Shown one piece after another: positions 17,483-25,456 of a stretch of 64,000 nucleotides of DNA (position 1 is its first letter; every line of letters starts with the position of its first letter). Position numbers and translations under genes: made by a program. Source of the stretch: Mariaggregatimicrobium sp964498785 (GTDB taxonomy: Bacteria > Zhuqueibacterota > Zhuqueibacteria > Thermofontimicrobiales > Thiofontviventaceae); contig CAZCJL010000021.1 of the NCBI GenBank assembly GCA_964498785.1, positions 1 through 64,000 on the forward strand. Reading direction: 5' to 3'. The notes under the pieces were generated by a model. The model did no database searches, was not told the DNA's origin, and saw only the letters and a program-made list of their open reading frames with translations.

Positions 17483-18397
17483 ATGAACAATAATTCCACC
17501 GTCGTTCTTGAGCCGCTATTAGATGATGAATATGTAATTACTCCGTATTTGAAAGATATCCTCGAATCAGCAAGCAATTACATGGATGCTGGTTATCCGA
17601 TTCATTTCTGTGGACCGGCAGGAACTGGCAAAACATCTCTTGCTATGTATCTGGCAGCAAAATATAACCGACCGATCGTAATGATGCACGGGGATAATGA
17701 ATTTGTTACCTCAGATTTAATTGGCGCTGAGCACGGAATTCGATCTCGAAAAGTGGTGGACAATTTTATTCATCATGTTTATAAAACCGAGGAACGCATC
17801 GACCGACAGTGGATGGATAAACGACTTTCTCTGGCATGTAAAAAAGGTTTCACGTTAATTTATGATGAGTTTACCCGGTCAAAACCAGAGGCCAATAATG
17901 TATTGCTTTCAATCCTGGAAGAAAGAATGCTTGACCTTCCCGCACAAGTGAAGGGGGATGTTTATATAAAAGTACATCCTGAATTCAGGGCAATTTTCAC
18001 AAGCAATCCGCAGGAATATGTTGGCATACATCGGGCGCAAGATGCATTGTTAGATCGGATGATTACAATTGATTTACAGCATCTTGATTTGGATACGGAA
18101 ATTCGGATTACACAAAAAAGAGCTGACCTCACTTATAAGCACGCCAAAAAAATAGTGAATATTGTCCGCAATTTTCATATAAAAAATGGTAATGAAAAAA
18201 TTTCCACATTGAGAGATGCCATAAAAATCGGTAAAATTTCCAAATTGATGAATATCACACCATCTAAATCACAAAATAGATTTCGGAAAATATGTGTTGA
18301 TATTTTAACATCAGATCCTCACATTCACAAATTTAATGGCGCTCCAAAATCTCAGTCCTTGAAATTTCTGGATGAACTTATCGAAGTATATTGTTAA
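17483..18397 (+). CDS. gvpN: gas vesicle AAA+ ATPase GvpN
   Basis: A 304-residue MoxR-like AAA+ protein. Walker A is GPAGTGKT at 44-51 and Walker B is LIYDEF at 125-130, followed by TRSKPEANNVLLSILEE, the typical GvpN/MoxR sequence. A sensor 1 asparagine follows in IFTSNPQEY. GvpN is an assembly ATPase that promotes vesicle growth. Length and motifs are normal for the family. It is followed 21 bases later by gvpO, the usual neighbour. Confidence 0.95.
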   Translation: MNNNSTVVLEPLLDDEYVITPYLKDILESASNYMDAGYPIHFCGPAGTGKTSLAMYLAAKYNRPIVMMHGDNEFVTSDLIGAEHGIRSRKVVDNFIHHVYKTEERIDRQWMDKRLSLACKKGFTLIYDEFTRSKPEANNVLLSILEERMLDLPAQVKGDVYIKVHPEFRAIFTSNPQEYVGIHRAQDALLDRMITIDLQHLDLDTEIRITQKRADLTYKHAKKIVNIVRNFHIKNGNEKISTLRDAIKIGKISKLMNITPSKSQNRFRKICVDILTSDPHIHKFNGAPKSQSLKFLDELIEVYC

Positions 18398-18418
18398 TAT
18401 AACAGAAAGGGGTGAATT

Positions 18419-18673
18419 ATGGCGCTTCAAAAGGTTATCGCTGCAATTAGCAACTTTTTTGAATCTGTATTAAATAAAAAGGGTCGGGTGATTGAGGTGA
18501 AAACTCAGGAGCGCGGCTGGTCTGCCTTGGTGGAAACAGTGGAAGAAGCCGAGTACATGCGCAAAATTGCCCAGGATGATCTGCTTGCTGTATATGAGGT
18601 TCACGTTGATCAAAATTATGAAGTGGTTGACTACAGTCGAAAAAGTTTGCGTTCGAGAAAAGAAGCTGCATAA
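18419..18673 (+). CDS. gvpO: gas vesicle protein GvpO
   Basis: An 84-residue protein matching the GvpO core: a Trp-containing strand (ERGWSALVETVEEAEY), then DLLAVYEVHVDQNYEVVDYSR, and a basic end. GvpO is an essential minor protein for vesicle formation in haloarchaea and actinobacteria; its exact role is unsettled. The ribosome site AAAGGGGTGA lies 6 bases upstream. Its place right after gvpN fits. Confidence 0.88.
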   Translation: MALQKVIAAISNFFESVLNKKGRVIEVKTQERGWSALVETVEEAEYMRKIAQDDLLAVYEVHVDQNYEVVDYSRKSLRSRKEAA

Positions 18674-18700
18674 GGTTTAAAATTGAAAGGCGGTATTGGT

Positions 18701-19009
18701 ATGTCACAAATTAAAGGATTAAGTAATATTCGCTCCAGCCAGAGAATCCATCTAAGTTCTATTTCTAAAAAAGGACGTTCGAAATTCTTGACGCTGTTTA
18801 TGTTGGATAATGAACGGCAATTATTGCAGAAAGATAGTGATATTTTGAAACAACGGCAATCAAGAAATCAGGAGCGGATTAAAGCAATTAACGCTGAGAT
18901 TAATGAAAAACTGCAGCACGATAGTGCAATGATTAATAAAAATGAAAAGGGACATTCTTTGATAAGAAAAATTCCGGAAAAGTGGAAGACTGCAAAAATC
19001 GATGTTTAA
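18701..19009 (+). CDS. small basic coiled-coil protein of the gas vesicle operon, unknown
   Basis: I do not recognise the family. The best start is the ATG at 18701, with AAAGGCGG (18686-18693) upstream; an in-frame TTG at 18683 overlaps that ribosome site and is unlikely. The 102 residues begin with a conserved-looking block (KGLSNIRSSQRIHLSSI, then KGRSKFLTLFMLDNER). A charged helix likely to coil follows (about 35-75), then a basic tail. The gene lies 27 bases after gvpO and 32 before the GvpF/L-J gene, so it is almost surely part of the vesicle system, perhaps as an adaptor. Confidence 0.6.
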   Translation: MSQIKGLSNIRSSQRIHLSSISKKGRSKFLTLFMLDNERQLLQKDSDILKQRQSRNQERIKAINAEINEKLQHDSAMINKNEKGHSLIRKIPEKWKTAKIDV

Positions 19010-19041
19010 AAATAGTGAAAGCGAAAAGTAATGGTGGAAAA

Positions 19042-20055
19042 ATGGCGGCAAAATATTTATACGGATTTATTGAGACTGATCGTGAGGAGAATTTCGGGAA
19101 TATAGGCGTCGGTAATCAGAACAGGGTAACGACAATTCGTTATCGTGATGTTGCAGCAGTTGTTAGTGATCATCCTGTGATACAGTTTGATCAATTAGAT
19201 GAAAGTCAGTTAACGAACTATATTCAAAAACATCAGGTGGTTAATGAAAAGGTGCTGGAAAAACATACCATCATTCCGTTGAGGTTCGGAAACATTGCCC
19301 AAAATGCAGCAGATGTTCTGAAAATATTAAAACATGCTTATATTCAATTTAAAACACAACTGGATCAGTTGCAGGGAAAAATCGAACTTGTCATTCAGGC
19401 TACCGCGAACAAACAGGTCTGGTTGAAGGAGATCGTCGAGACAAATACGACGATAAAAGATTTGACAAAGAAATTGGATAAATCCGATGCGCAGGAGAAA
19501 ATTCCCATCCAGGTCGAAATCGGAAAAATAATTCACAATACAATCGTACATAAAGAAAAAGAGATAGTCGTTGATATATTGGCAACACTTCGAAATGGCG
19601 GAAGTCCATATAGATCGGATAAATTACTGACCCAGGATATGATAATGAATATGTCCTTTTTAATTGATAGAACTGCTGAGTCTGCGTTTGATCAAAAATT
19701 AAATGAATTAGGGCAACGATATGCAAATGATCTCACTTTCAAGTATATTGGCCCGCTACCGCCGTACAGTTTTACACAATTGAATTTAAAAACCACTGAT
19801 TTGAATTTCATTAATAATGCGCGAAAAATGCTGAATTTGCCAGGGAAAGCCTCAAAAAAGGAGATCAAAAAAGCGTATCGAACAATGGCGTCAAAATATC
19901 ATCCGGATAGGACTGGAAATGATTCTCAAAAATTTAATGAAATTCACAACGCGTATCGCACTCTGGAAGTGTTTTGCAATAATTACCGCTATTCATTTGA
20001 TGAAAAAACAATAAGTGAAACAGTGCTTATTGATGAACATTATAAAGAAGAATAG
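19042..20055 (+). CDS. gvpF: GvpF/GvpL family protein fused to a C-terminal J domain
   Basis: A 337-residue protein with the start at ATG 19042 (KYLYGFIE opening); an upstream in-frame ATG at 18982 lies inside the previous gene. Residues 1-250 are a GvpF/L fold: N-terminal half with KYLYGF, HQVVNEKVLEKHTIIPLRFG, and C-terminal half ending in KYIGPLPPYSF. Residues about 260-320 form a DnaJ-like domain (LGLP-like LNLPGKASKKEIKKAYR, then the HPD tripeptide at 287-289). GvpF/L proteins contact GvpA during nucleation, and a J domain would recruit Hsp70 (DnaK). The HPD motif is intact, so the recruiting function is probably kept. The fusion is the striking point. Confidence 0.9.
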   Translation: MAAKYLYGFIETDREENFGNIGVGNQNRVTTIRYRDVAAVVSDHPVIQFDQLDESQLTNYIQKHQVVNEKVLEKHTIIPLRFGNIAQNAADVLKILKHAYIQFKTQLDQLQGKIELVIQATANKQVWLKEIVETNTTIKDLTKKLDKSDAQEKIPIQVEIGKIIHNTIVHKEKEIVVDILATLRNGGSPYRSDKLLTQDMIMNMSFLIDRTAESAFDQKLNELGQRYANDLTFKYIGPLPPYSFTQLNLKTTDLNFINNARKMLNLPGKASKKEIKKAYRTMASKYHPDRTGNDSQKFNEIHNAYRTLEVFCNNYRYSFDEKTISETVLIDEHYKEE

Positions 20056-20059
20056 TAAT

Positions 20060-20821
20060 ATGGGAAAATATATTTACTGCATTGTCGAAAACAGAGACCA
20101 TCCGCAATTTACATCGAAAAATATTGGCAAAGAGTATTCTCCTGTTTATACCCTTAAATATAAAGATATTGGGGCAGTTATTAGTGAATCTCCGATTACA
20201 AAATATTCGTTTATTAGTGATAATTATATTGCACATCAAAAAGTAATTGAAGAATCTCAATCATACAATTTAAATCCATTACCAGTTCGGTTTTGCACAA
20301 TTGCAAATAATGAGGAGAGCATTTGTGCAATATTAGATAAACGATATGAAGATTTTCAAGCGAATTTAAAACAGATGCAGGGAAAATACGAACTTGGTTT
20401 GAAAGTATTTTGGAAAGATAATATTGCCTATGATGAAATTTTGCTGAACAATCCATCTATTCAAGCAGAGCGAGATCGATTGAAATCAATGGATCCTGAA
20501 AAAACCTATTTTCTACGTATCCGCGTTGGAGAGCTGGTTGAAAAAGCGATTACTGAAAAACGCGAACGTGAAATGCAAGAATTCATCAATCGTTTTCAGA
20601 ATATTTGTTATGATTTATCCATGGGACGTATCATTGGCGATAAGATGATATTTAACGCAGCATTTTTAGTCGATCGTGGCCAGGAAAAATTATTGGACGA
20701 AGAAGTGAATCGAATTGCTTTTGATAATGAATCTCGTTTGAAAATTAAATATGTTGGACCGGTTCCTCCATATAATTTTGTAGAAATTACGATAAATACG
20801 AATGAACTCGGTTTAAATTAG
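20060..20821 (+). CDS. gvpL: GvpF/GvpL family protein, second copy
   Basis: A 253-residue protein with the GvpF/L pattern: KYIYCIVENRD at the start, AHQKVIEESQSYNLNPLPVRFCTIA in the first half and the closing KIKYVGPVPPYNFVEI. The start at 20060 follows the previous stop (20053-20055) by 4 bases. An upstream in-frame ATG lies inside the J-domain gene and is rejected. It has no J domain. The three F/L copies of the operon differ strongly from one another, so they are old duplicates with perhaps separate steps in nucleation. Confidence 0.92.
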   Translation: MGKYIYCIVENRDHPQFTSKNIGKEYSPVYTLKYKDIGAVISESPITKYSFISDNYIAHQKVIEESQSYNLNPLPVRFCTIANNEESICAILDKRYEDFQANLKQMQGKYELGLKVFWKDNIAYDEILLNNPSIQAERDRLKSMDPEKTYFLRIRVGELVEKAITEKREREMQEFINRFQNICYDLSMGRIIGDKMIFNAAFLVDRGQEKLLDEEVNRIAFDNESRLKIKYVGPVPPYNFVEITINTNELGLN

Positions 20822-20835
20822 GGATAAAATAAATA

Positions 20836-21066
20836 ATGGCGTTCATCATCGATGACATTTTATCACTGCCGGTTAAAGGAATCATCGGAATTTTCAAAGA
20901 AATTCATAACTACGCAGATAAAGAGTTAAACGATATAGATTTCTGGCAACAAAAATTGCTCGAATTACAACTTCGTTATGAAATGGGGGAAATAGAGGAG
21001 CTGGAATTTAAACAACAGGAGAAAGATATTGTACAACGAATTTCCGAAATTCAAGAACGAGGATAA
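20836..21066 (+). CDS. gvpG: gas vesicle protein GvpG
   Basis: A 76-residue acidic helical protein with the GvpG pattern: a hydrophobic N-terminus (DDILSLPVKGIIGIFKEI) and a charged second half (LLELQLRYEMGEIEELEFKQQE). GvpG is a minor protein required for vesicle assembly. It lies between two GvpF/L genes, as usual, and its last 38 bases overlap the next gene in another frame. Confidence 0.92.
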   Translation: MAFIIDDILSLPVKGIIGIFKEIHNYADKELNDIDFWQQKLLELQLRYEMGEIEELEFKQQEKDIVQRISEIQERG

Positions 21067-21865
21067 TTTATATCTTTACTGTGTGCGGGAGAGGCGTGCC
21101 AATGAATTAAACGTGACCGGTATATTTAATCAGGAAAAGGTTTTTTCGATCGTTTGTAAAAATTTAGAAGCAATTGTCAGTATTGTCCCGCAAAATCAAT
21201 TTGATGATACTGATATAAAGAAGAAGGCACGGGAAGATATCAACTGGATAAAGGAAAAGGCGCAACTCCACGAGGCAATTGTGGAAAAAGCGATGTATCA
21301 TTCATCAGAAATATATCCGGTTATTCCCATGCGGTTTGGAACGATTTTCAAATCAAAAGAAAAAATTAATCACCTGCTAACAAAGCACTACCATCAGTAC
21401 AGCAATACAATTGCCCGTCTGACAAAAAAACAGGAATGGAGTGTAAAAGTATATCTGACGCATCAGGATCGGATCACCGATCATGTTGTTAGCACCAACG
21501 AATTTATCAAAAAAGAACAAGCAGATGTCGCGGTTTTACCAAAAGGAATGGCCTATTTCATGCAAAAAAAACTTAACGAAATGGTAAAAAACGCTGTTGA
21601 CGACAAAATGAATCAATATGTTCACGATATCATTGAGAGATTGGAAAAACATTCAACAGGACGTCACGAAGGAAAATTACTGGGACCGGAATTTACCGGG
21701 AAGAAAGCAACAATGGTTCTGAATGCAATTCTCCTGATTCATGAGGAAAGTGTTTTGGATTTAATTGAGGCAATACAGAAACTTCAGGATGAAATGAATG
21801 TTTTCGGGTTCCGGTTTGAATATAGCGGTCCGTGGCCTCCGTATCATTTTGTGGAGTCGCAGTAA
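21029..21865 (+). CDS. gvpF: GvpF/GvpL family protein, third copy, TTG start inside gvpG
   Basis: A 278-residue GvpF/L family protein: NLYLYCVRERR, AIVEKAMYHSSEIYPVIPMRFG, and the end FRFEYSGPWPPYHFVE. The likely start is the TTG at 21029, with AGGAG at 21018-21022 six bases before it, giving a 38-base overlap with gvpG. The next in-frame ATG would cut away the conserved N-terminal strand. The overlap suggests coupled translation of GvpG and this protein in fixed ratio. Confidence 0.9.
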   Translation: MYNEFPKFKNEDNLYLYCVRERRANELNVTGIFNQEKVFSIVCKNLEAIVSIVPQNQFDDTDIKKKAREDINWIKEKAQLHEAIVEKAMYHSSEIYPVIPMRFGTIFKSKEKINHLLTKHYHQYSNTIARLTKKQEWSVKVYLTHQDRITDHVVSTNEFIKKEQADVAVLPKGMAYFMQKKLNEMVKNAVDDKMNQYVHDIIERLEKHSTGRHEGKLLGPEFTGKKATMVLNAILLIHEESVLDLIEAIQKLQDEMNVFGFRFEYSGPWPPYHFVESQ

Positions 21866-21866
21866 A

Positions 21867-22406
21867 ATGAATAATACTTTTGCAGAAAAAGAGGTGACGC
21901 TGCTGGATGCGCTGGACAGGGTTATCGAAAATGGTGCGGTCATAAGTGGTGATCTTACATTAAAAATGGCTGATATTGATTTGATCTATATTGGATTGCG
22001 GCTTATTGCAACATCCGTCTCAAAAGTTGAAAGCATGAATGGTTCGTCCCATCAATGCCCGGATCGGGAACCCACGGAACATGAATCAAATTACATACAA
22101 AAACTTGACTCTGAAATTATAAAAGCAGAGCAGAATATTTCACAGTTGATTGAATTGCAAAATCCTGAAAAAACAGAGCAGGGACTGGCGCAAATAGTTT
22201 TGACTCTTGTGGTTTTATTAAAAAGACTTATGGAACGGGAAGCCATGCGCAGAATTCAGCGCGGAGCATTATCCAATGTTGCAATTCAGAAACTGGGGTT
22301 GACGTTTATGGCGCTTGATAAAAAGGTGGACGAACTCAAGTGTGTTTTTGGTCTCAAAGATGATGATTTAAATATTGATTTAGGCCCTTTGGGAAATTTG
22401 ATGTAG
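21867..22406 (+). CDS. gvpK: GvpA/J-domain and GvpK fusion protein
   Basis: A 179-residue protein starting at ATG 21867, one base after the previous stop; the earlier in-frame ATG lies within the GvpF/L gene. Residues 8-55 are a GvpA-family domain of the GvpJ/M type (LLDALDRVIENGAVISGDLTLKMADIDLI, then YIGLRLIATSVSKV). A polar linker (56-80) leads to a GvpK domain (about 82-179) with GLAQIVLTLVVLLKRLMERE and RGALSNVAIQKLGLTFMALD. GvpK and GvpJ are normally separate minor proteins. The fusion places them in the same complex, possibly at the vesicle tip. Both halves look intact. Confidence 0.88.
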   Translation: MNNTFAEKEVTLLDALDRVIENGAVISGDLTLKMADIDLIYIGLRLIATSVSKVESMNGSSHQCPDREPTEHESNYIQKLDSEIIKAEQNISQLIELQNPEKTEQGLAQIVLTLVVLLKRLMEREAMRRIQRGALSNVAIQKLGLTFMALDKKVDELKCVFGLKDDDLNIDLGPLGNLM

Positions 22407-22412
22407 CAATTA

Positions 22413-22432
22413 TTACTGCAATTTTGCAGTAA
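22413..22432 (+). promoter_or_regulatory. perfect 8-bp hairpin between the gvpJ-K fusion and gvpJ
   Basis: TTACTGCA (22413-22420) and TGCAGTAA (22425-22432) form a perfect stem with an ATTT loop, in the only sizeable gap (40 bases) of the second half of the operon. It ends 3 bases before the AGGAG ribosome site of the next gene. It could be an mRNA processing or stability element that sets gvpJ dose. There is no T-run. Confidence 0.4.
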
Positions 22433-22446
22433 GTCAGGAGATAAAT

Positions 22447-22767
22447 ATGTCGGAACAGATAACCCACGGACTTCATTCCACAAATCTCGCGGATATTTTA
22501 GAGAGAGTATTGGATAAGGGGATTGTAATTGCCGGAGATATCCAAATTAAGCTTGCGGATATTGAGTTGCTAACGATAAAAATACGACTTATGGTGGCGT
22601 CTGTAGATAAAGCCGTTGAAATGGGAATTAATTGGTGGGAAAGTGATCCTTATTTAAATAATAATTCCAACGAATTAATCGAAGAAAATAATCAATTAAA
22701 AGAAAAATTAAATAAAATTGAACGACAACAACAGCAGCGTAAACGAGGGTTAAAAGATGGAGAATAA
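22447..22767 (+). CDS. gvpJ: gas vesicle protein GvpJ (GvpA family)
   Basis: A 106-residue protein. Residues 12-60 are a GvpA-family domain (LADILERVLDKGIVIAGDIQIKLADIELL, TIKIRLMVASVDKAVE). The IAGDI and KLADIEL phrases are of the J/M subtype rather than shell GvpA. A WWESDPYL phrase and a charged coiled-coil tail (about 75-106) follow. GvpJ is a minor component linked to tip formation and shape. The last 11 bases overlap the next gene. Confidence 0.9.
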   Translation: MSEQITHGLHSTNLADILERVLDKGIVIAGDIQIKLADIELLTIKIRLMVASVDKAVEMGINWWESDPYLNNNSNELIEENNQLKEKLNKIERQQQQRKRGLKDGE

Positions 22768-23287
22768 TAAAAAGAAAAAAGAGAAAGAACATGAGGTTAA
22801 AATAGATTTTGGGTTAGGAGGTTTGTTTAAAGGGCTCGGCAATCTGGTTGACCTTGTGTCTGAAATGTCTGAAAAAGGGGAGCAGATCAAGGAAAGAACG
22901 CAGGAATTTTCTGGTAAAGGTCCGTTCAAGGATGTGAACGGAGTTTATGGATTTTCAATTAAAATGGGCGCGAGTGGAAAACCTGAAGTAAATTCTTTTG
23001 GAAATGTAAAGAAAAGTCAAAACGGGCCTGTGGTTGATGAGGTGAGAGAACCGATGGTCGATATTTTTGAGGAAGATGATGAAATTCAGATCATCGCGGA
23101 AATGCCAGGTGTGGCTAAAAATCAAATCAAATTAGAATTGAATGGTGATGTGATGATGATTAGCGCGCAAAATAACAAACGAAAGTACCAGAAAGAGCTA
23201 TTGTTACCAACACCAGTGAAAGAGCAGACAGTGGTCTATTCTTATAAAAATGGTATTCTTGAAGTTAAATTGGCGAAAAATTCATAG
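22757..23287 (+). CDS. gvpH: GvpH-like Hsp20 small heat-shock protein
   Basis: A 176-residue protein. A Lys-rich start leads into an amphipathic stretch (FGLGGLFKGLGNLVDLVSEM), typical of GvpH. Residues about 90-174 form an alpha-crystallin domain (EPMVDIFEEDDEIQIIAEMPGV, and the final NGILEVKLAK with the G-x-L signature). GvpH-type proteins act as chaperones of Gvp proteins. It starts inside gvpJ (11-base overlap), so it is coupled. Confidence 0.85.
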   Translation: MENNKKKKEKEHEVKIDFGLGGLFKGLGNLVDLVSEMSEKGEQIKERTQEFSGKGPFKDVNGVYGFSIKMGASGKPEVNSFGNVKKSQNGPVVDEVREPMVDIFEEDDEIQIIAEMPGVAKNQIKLELNGDVMMISAQNNKRKYQKELLLPTPVKEQTVVYSYKNGILEVKLAKNS

Positions 23288-23317
23288 CACTATTGAAAAA
23301 AGGATCCGGAGAGTCGA

Positions 23318-25456
23318 ATGGCGGAATCTACTGACAAAACGATTATACGATTGAGGGTAGCCGAATCGATGGCAAAAGATGTTGGCCGCGGGATTGCGCG
23401 CATCGACCCTGTTGATATGAAGGCAATAAATGCCAGCGTTGGTGATATTGTTGAGATTGCCGGAAAAAGAAAAACAGTTGCCAAACTGATGCCCACGTAT
23501 TCTGAATATCGGGAAAAAGGTTTAATCCAAATCGACGGCCTGATTCGAGAAAATGCCAAAGTGGGGCTGGATGAGCGCGTCGGAATCAAAAAAATCGAAT
23601 CCCAACCGGCGACTAAAATAATACTGGATCCGCTGTCCATTATTTCCGGTAGTTTACGAGAAAGCCGTTATATTGGTCGATTAATTGAGGGATTACCATT
23701 ACAAAAGGGCGACCGCATCCGGGCGAATTTAATCGGTTCCCGGTCCCAGGATTTTACTGTCATTGATACGAATCCGGGAGGAGTGGTGATGGTTCAGCCG
23801 TCCTCTCTTATTCAGATTAAATCCAGAGATGAACAGAAGAAAGCTGGTCAAAAGATATCTTATGAAGATATTGGCGGTCTTCACAAAGAGATTCAACGAA
23901 TCCGCGAAATGATTGAGCTTCCGCTAAAATATCCTCAAATTTTCCAACGGCTGGGAATTGACCCGCCAAAAGGAGTGCTGTTACTGGGGCCACCGGGAAC
24001 CGGAAAAACGCTAATTGCCAGGGCGGTTGCAAACGAAACAGAAGCCTCATTTTTTGCGATCAATGGTCCGGAAGTGATTCATAAGTTTTACGGTGAAAGT
24101 GAAGCAAAACTACGCAGCATTTTTGAACAGGCAAATAAACAAGCGCCGAGCATCATTTTTCTCGACGAAATTGATGCGATATCACCAAAACGTGAATCTG
24201 TGGTTGGTGATGTTGAAAAAAGAGTTGTGGCTCAATTATTAGCTCTTATGGATGGACTTGCCAGCCGGGGACAGATTATCGTAATTGGCGCGACAAATAT
24301 TCCCAATGCAATAGACCCGGCACTGCGCCGCCCCGGACGGTTTGATAGGGAAATCACCATTGGTGTTCCCGATAAAAAGGGGAGAGAACAGGTTCTGGAA
24401 ATTCATACTCGTGGTATGCCTCTGGCGGCAGATATTGATTTAAAAAGACTTGCCGAAATGACCCATGGCTTTGTCGGTGCAGATTTAGCAGCGCTATGCC
24501 GCGAATCGGCAATGAGCGCTTTGCGTACTATTTTCCCTAAAATCGATTTTGGTATGGATTCCATTCCCTATGAGACTATCCTGGAACTGGAAATAAACAT
24601 GGACCACTTTTATGAGGCAATGAAAGAGGTAGAACCCTCTGCCACCCGTGAGGTATCTGTAGAAGTACCGAATGTCCGTTGGGATCAGGTTGGAGGATTG
24701 CAGGACGTAAAACAAAAATTAATTGAAGCAATTGAGTGGCCGTTAAAATATGCGGAATTATTCGAAATTGCCAAAACGACTCCGCCGAAAGGAATTGTTT
24801 TACACGGACAACCGGGGACCGGGAAAACATTATTGGCTAAAGCAGTGGCCACAGAAAGCGAGGTGAATTTTATTTCCATCAAAGGGCCGGAATTATTATC
24901 GAAATGGGTTGGTGAAAGCGAAAAGGGCGTTCGGGAGCTTTTTAAAAAAGCACGCCAGGCGGCTCCGTGCATACTCTTTTTTGACGAAATTGACGCCATT
25001 GCACCGGTTCGAGGCAGTGGCGGCTCAGATTCGCATGTTACAGAAAGAGTTATTAGTCAATTGCTCACTGAATTGGACGGTATCGAGGGCTTAAAAAACG
25101 TTGTCGTGATTGCGGCAACAAACAGAATCGATATTATTGATGCGGCAGTATTACGACCGGGTCGATTTGATTTTTTGATCGAGCTTCCGGTGCCGGATCC
25201 TGAATCCAGAACAAAAATATTCAATGTTCATTTGCATGATAAACCATTAGATAAAGATGTGAAGATTTCGAATTTGGTCAATGATACAGAAGGATTTGTA
25301 GGAGCAGACATCGAATCAATTTGTCGATATGCTTCCATGCTGGCAATTCGTGATGTAGTGGAGTCGCAAAAAGGGGATCAATTTGATTTAGAAAAGCTTC
25401 GATTAACTATGAAACATTTTAAAATAGCGATTAACGATGCCGGTCAAAGGACTTAA
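23318..25456 (+). CDS. Cdc48/VAT-type double AAA+ ATPase
   Basis: A 712-residue protein with a Cdc48-type N-domain (about 1-185, double-psi barrel) and two AAA+ modules. D1 has Walker A GPPGTGKT at 224-231, Walker B IIFLDEIDAI and the arginine pair in RRPGRFDREI. D2 has GQPGTGKT at 497-504, ILFFDEIDAIAP and RPGRFDFLIELP. All catalytic parts look complete. Cdc48/VAT ATPases extract and unfold proteins using ATP. Membership in a gvp operon points to remodelling of Gvp aggregates or turnover of vesicles. The end overlaps the next gene by 20 bases. Confidence 0.93.
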   Translation: MAESTDKTIIRLRVAESMAKDVGRGIARIDPVDMKAINASVGDIVEIAGKRKTVAKLMPTYSEYREKGLIQIDGLIRENAKVGLDERVGIKKIESQPATKIILDPLSIISGSLRESRYIGRLIEGLPLQKGDRIRANLIGSRSQDFTVIDTNPGGVVMVQPSSLIQIKSRDEQKKAGQKISYEDIGGLHKEIQRIREMIELPLKYPQIFQRLGIDPPKGVLLLGPPGTGKTLIARAVANETEASFFAINGPEVIHKFYGESEAKLRSIFEQANKQAPSIIFLDEIDAISPKRESVVGDVEKRVVAQLLALMDGLASRGQIIVIGATNIPNAIDPALRRPGRFDREITIGVPDKKGREQVLEIHTRGMPLAADIDLKRLAEMTHGFVGADLAALCRESAMSALRTIFPKIDFGMDSIPYETILELEINMDHFYEAMKEVEPSATREVSVEVPNVRWDQVGGLQDVKQKLIEAIEWPLKYAELFEIAKTTPPKGIVLHGQPGTGKTLLAKAVATESEVNFISIKGPELLSKWVGESEKGVRELFKKARQAAPCILFFDEIDAIAPVRGSGGSDSHVTERVISQLLTELDGIEGLKNVVVIAATNRIDIIDAAVLRPGRFDFLIELPVPDPESRTKIFNVHLHDKPLDKDVKISNLVNDTEGFVGADIESICRYASMLAIRDVVESQKGDQFDLEKLRLTMKHFKIAINDAGQRT

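Noticed and set aside
18982..19041. Upstream in-frame ATG of the GvpF/L-J gene
   Set aside because: It lies within the preceding small gene and adds 20 residues that do not fit the family N-terminus; the ATG at 19042 gives the normal KYLYGF start.
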